NCBI GenBank assembly: GCA_034717835.1
Contig: JAYELZ010000014.1
Coordinates: forward strand, 1-6,723
DNA from: G713 sp034717835
GTDB lineage: Bacteria > Chloroflexota > Anaerolineae > B4-G1 > SLSP01
Direction: 5' to 3'
DNA length: 6,723 bases
Numbering within the stretch: the first letter of the stretch is position 1; the number at the start of each line of letters is the position of its first letter. Both the position numbers and the translations under genes were made by a program. The notes beneath the pieces were generated by a model that had not been told where the DNA came from, did no database searches, and worked only from the letters and a program-made list of their open reading frames with translations. This document shows positions 5,201-6,723 of the stretch, in pieces.

Positions 5201-6723
5201 CTTCATTGACCTGGAGCGGGCGGATTGGAAAGAGAACGGGGGCTTTGACGCGGTGATTGGGAATCCGCCTTATGTACGTGTGCGTACGCTAAGAAACTTG
5301 CAAGATACTTCAGTTCAGTACTATGAAGGAGAGGCTTACCGAAGTTCTACCCATGTTTGGGACATTTATATGCTGTTTTTGGAACGAGCAGAGTTCTTGG
5401 CTCGAATGGGCGGATTCTGCTCATTCATTATCCCTGTGCAGACTCTTCATCAACCTAATTCGGAGACCTTGCGAAATCTACTTCTATCCGAAGGAGCAAT
5501 CTACACGATTATTGATCTCAGTTCCCTTGATATTTTTGAAGAGGTAATTGTTAAGACTTGTATTCTAGTGTTTGGGCCCTTATCGAATCATGATAGGGTA
5601 ATTGTTGAAATAAAAGAACCTCAAACAACTGAAATAGCGCAAGCAAAGACATTTCATGTAGATCAGTCCAGGCTCGAATCCACATCAAATTGCAGTTACA
5701 AACCCGATCTTCTGAGAAATTGGGAACTCCTTCAGAAGATCGAAAAAGTCTCCTGGGAACTTGGAGATATTTACTATGTAACTTTTGGAATGAGATCGTG
5801 CGCAAAAGGTGTAGGACAAGGGGGAAAGGATCGCCTCATTCTTGACAATGCCTCCACTCCTAATGCAAAGCCTTATATGGAAGGCAGAGATGTTTCCCGT
5901 TTCGCCATCGATTGGAGGGAGAGATTCATCGATTATAAGCCTGAAGAGATGTATAGTCCGCGATCACCTGAACTCTTCGAACTGGAGAAAATAGTCTCTC
6001 AATCAATGCTCTCTGAGAAGCGAATCGTAGCCACCATCGATAAGAAACACAGGTATGTAGAACAAAGCTTGGTTTGCGTTGTTCCTTATTCTAGCCACGA
6101 AGACAACAACCTCTCTCGTTATCTTTCTATGTTGTATGTGTTATCACTAATGAATAGCAACTTGGTAAGTTTCTTTTTTGCCAGGCGGATTATTGGTGAT
6201 TCTCTAGGTGGTGGTCTAATTCACGCCACACCGGGATCACAAGAGCAACTCCCTATTCGCCGCATCCAGTTCACCACGCCGGAGGCCGAGCGCGAGCGGC
6301 GCGTCGCCGACCTGGTCGCCCGCTATAAGCGCGGCGAGCACGCGGCACTGCTGGCGGAGGTTGAGGCCCTGCTGCCACCCCCCTCCGGCTCCCCCCAATC
6401 TGGGGGGAGTGGGGACAGCGAAGAGAAGAGTGACGTCGTCCACGATCTGCTGGCCCATCTCGCCGCGCAGATGATCGACCTGCACCAGCAGAAGCAAGCG
6501 CGCGTCGAGGCCTTCTGGGCCGACCTGGCAGCCGCCACCGACGCTGCCACCTTCGAGGATCTGCGCGAGCACGGCAAATGGGAGCAGAGCCTGGCGAAAG
6601 TTCCTGCCTGCTTGCCCTTTGTGGACGCTGAGAGCCGTTCCACCAAACATCTAGACGAAAGTCTCGGCTGGGACACCGACTGCTACGCCGCCTTCGTCGG
6701 CCTGCTGGCGGGCAACCGCGCCG
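2274..6723 (+). CDS. Type IIG (Eco57I/COG1002-like) restriction-modification protein, 3' truncated by window
   Basis: One frame stays open from ATG 2274 to the last base (1483 complete codons); the stop lies beyond the window. Parts in order: an N-terminal module of about 240 aa that I do not recognise (contains FTIAEWAEPGFNN); a nuclease-fold-like region at about 250-340 ending in IVTNGKTWRLY (325-335); a helical connector with NGGLF (545-549) and GSIYEGLLEF (610-619); then an N6-adenine methyltransferase core. Its motifs are GSYYTP (649-654, motif X), DPAMGSGHF (728-736, motif I), GVDLNP (802-807, motif II), GNSL (838-841) and NPPY (997-1000, motif IV). Residues about 1005-1322 are the TaqI-C-like target-recognition domain, ending in QEQLPIRRIQF, followed by a helical tail. 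Such single-chain enzymes bind SAM, methylate adenine at a site set by the recognition domain and, if the nuclease works, cut nearby. The family's usual acidic and ExK residues are not clear: D269 (GADF) is present, but LAYPW stands at 284-288 where a VEAK-type motif is expected. A BREX PglX-like methylase is an alternative reading; no other BREX or DISARM gene is visible. Confidence 0.88.
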   Translation, partial: MTIHIAQEDRTLTVQQIQGLSSADRLAEFFAYLGYPEGTRVPMTAEALGLSQRLKDVVQRVEQLASVDEMLRIYLFELTSVTVAHTRALARVFRNRTGNFLLVLTDDYRRLDFVLLEREVPGLPGTGVSARQVLIHPRVLSLDRRDPDRVARRVLRRFTCTERDPDGARDPYAQHDKLRSAFTIAEWAEPGFNNVALFSAYYLNERLPELPVWNAPARNRDFRAVRKVWAEARRSVRRDATQAPDALIRPILETLGFRVEVESKDDGADFLLHVDDGETAVCVLAYPWHRYLDGKDATRDPDRPEQNPGAQVVALLEAEVAPWAIVTNGKTWRLYSARAHSRATNYYEIDLEETLAAPEPGEAFRYFYLLFRAAAFALEERHVAGETRTLSFVDWLLAESVAYARELGQRLKERVFAQIFPYFAEGFIVSLGGPEALQALPADERAQQLDAVYQATLTFLYRLLFLLYAESRELLPVREVRGYYQLSLRRMKEEIAAQAGPLEDQVPHLLEHTYATDSTALYERLQDLFTVVDRGSQAHNVPTYNGGLFITAPDPQDTRREAETARFLQRAAIPDRYLALGLDRLARDIDLQRGDLGLIDYQSLGVRQLGSIYEGLLEFKIRLTADEAGGADAFTIQLVGDKGERKATGSYYTPDYIVAYIVEQTVGPVLDKKLTSLEPRLRAAERHFHRAVQHKREVEGVAQPDEPALLQQVAGDVLRDLFDVKILDPAMGSGHFLVETVDFVTDRLARFLEGFRFMSTFFDGMRESIVAELQRQEVTVDLKQLTALKLLKRHVLKRCIYGVDLNPMAVELAKVSLWLDCFTLGAPLSFLDHHLRYGNSLIGARGRDVADEFAADMPLFGSGPFSGLLRAAQTIQQISANTDVTLDQVRESRSLYDIYAEQALPYKRLLDIRVARHFGVERADEFLRAHTPEQALKIVRGRAEDVDPVYREVVARVRDLYDEKRFFHWDLEFPEVFIDLERADWKENGGFDAVIGNPPYVRVRTLRNLQDTSVQYYEGEAYRSSTHVWDIYMLFLERAEFLARMGGFCSFIIPVQTLHQPNSETLRNLLLSEGAIYTIIDLSSLDIFEEVIVKTCILVFGPLSNHDRVIVEIKEPQTTEIAQAKTFHVDQSRLESTSNCSYKPDLLRNWELLQKIEKVSWELGDIYYVTFGMRSCAKGVGQGGKDRLILDNASTPNAKPYMEGRDVSRFAIDWRERFIDYKPEEMYSPRSPELFELEKIVSQSMLSEKRIVATIDKKHRYVEQSLVCVVPYSSHEDNNLSRYLSMLYVLSLMNSNLVSFFFARRIIGDSLGGGLIHATPGSQEQLPIRRIQFTTPEAERERRVADLVARYKRGEHAALLAEVEALLPPPSGSPQSGGSGDSEEKSDVVHDLLAHLAAQMIDLHQQKQARVEAFWADLAAATDAATFEDLREHGKWEQSLAKVPACLPFVDAESRSTKHLDESLGWDTDCYAAFVGLLAGNRA
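5286..6236 (+). other. AT-rich target-recognition segment inside the type IIG gene
   Basis: Base composition drops sharply right after NPPYVRVR and recovers at IRRIQF. Sample 60-bp blocks counted by hand give 43% GC (5281-5340), 33% (5581-5640) and 28% (6121-6180), while both flanks are clearly GC-rich. Reading the codons I find ten AGA/AGG arginines in this segment and none in the flanking parts of the same frame. The frame is intact throughout. The limits match those of the TaqI-C-like specificity domain, consistent with replacement of the recognition domain by recombination from a lower-GC donor. Confidence 0.75.
6378..6416 (+). repeat. In-frame C/G palindrome in the type IIG gene
   Basis: CTCCCCCC (6389-6396), loop AATCT, GGGGGGAG (6402-6409) form a perfect 8-bp stem preceded by another C6 run (6378-6383). 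It is read in frame as a Pro/Ser/Gly-rich linker (residues about 1368-1381) between two helical stretches. It resembles the small dispersed C-run/G-run palindromes common between genes in some Chloroflexota and cyanobacteria, here inserted in a coding region without breaking it. The three 6-base homopolymers are potential slippage sites. Confidence 0.55.

Noticed and set aside
1..6723. tRNA, rRNA, CRISPR array or insertion sequence
   Set aside because: No cloverleaf, rRNA core, regularly spaced repeat, transposase motif or paired terminal repeats with duplication was found by reading.

Overview
The window looks like an accessory defence-island segment from a high-GC bacterium. The N-rich formylglycine-generating-enzyme (FGE) fragment, the SIR2 protein with an effector-associated domain and the very large single-chain restriction-modification enzyme together recall Chloroflexota or filamentous, multicellular-type bacteria. 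That taxonomic guess is inference; no rRNA or tRNA is present to support it.

Layout. Positions 1-240 hold an asparagine-codon-rich segment that reads as the C-terminal end of an FGE-sulfatase fold. It has an in-frame stop just upstream, inside a TATAAT box, so it looks like a non-coding template repeat of a diversity-generating retroelement (DGR) or a relic of a DGR target; no reverse transcriptase is in the window. Positions 241-653 carry no convincing gene but contain several GC-rich hairpins. A SIR2-like NADase-fold effector with a C-terminal effector-associated (Death-like) domain occupies 654-1832. A small winged-helix gene follows at 1842-2103, probably broken by a frameshift. The gap 2104-2273 is dense with inverted repeats that can fold in mutually exclusive ways. 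It includes a plausible terminator for the upstream operon and a possible short minus-strand transcript. From 2274 to the window end runs one uninterrupted reading frame of at least 1483 codons, a type IIG (Eco57I/COG1002-like) restriction-modification protein truncated by the window edge.

How it may work. The SIR2-EAD protein and the winged-helix ORF look like one operon: the second Shine-Dalgarno overlaps the first stop. The effector-associated domain is expected to recruit the SIR2 effector to a partner with a matching domain, but no partner is visible. The type IIG protein has its own leader and RBS and should methylate, and possibly cut, DNA.

Three sequence-level oddities stand out. (1) The SIR2 domain has Tyr where the catalytic His is expected. 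(2) The PD-(D/E)XK-like site of the type IIG protein appears to lack its E-x-K residues. (3) The target-recognition part of the type IIG gene (about 5286-6236) is strongly AT-rich with different arginine codons from both flanks, as expected for a swapped specificity domain. An in-frame C/G palindrome lies in the same gene at 6389-6409.
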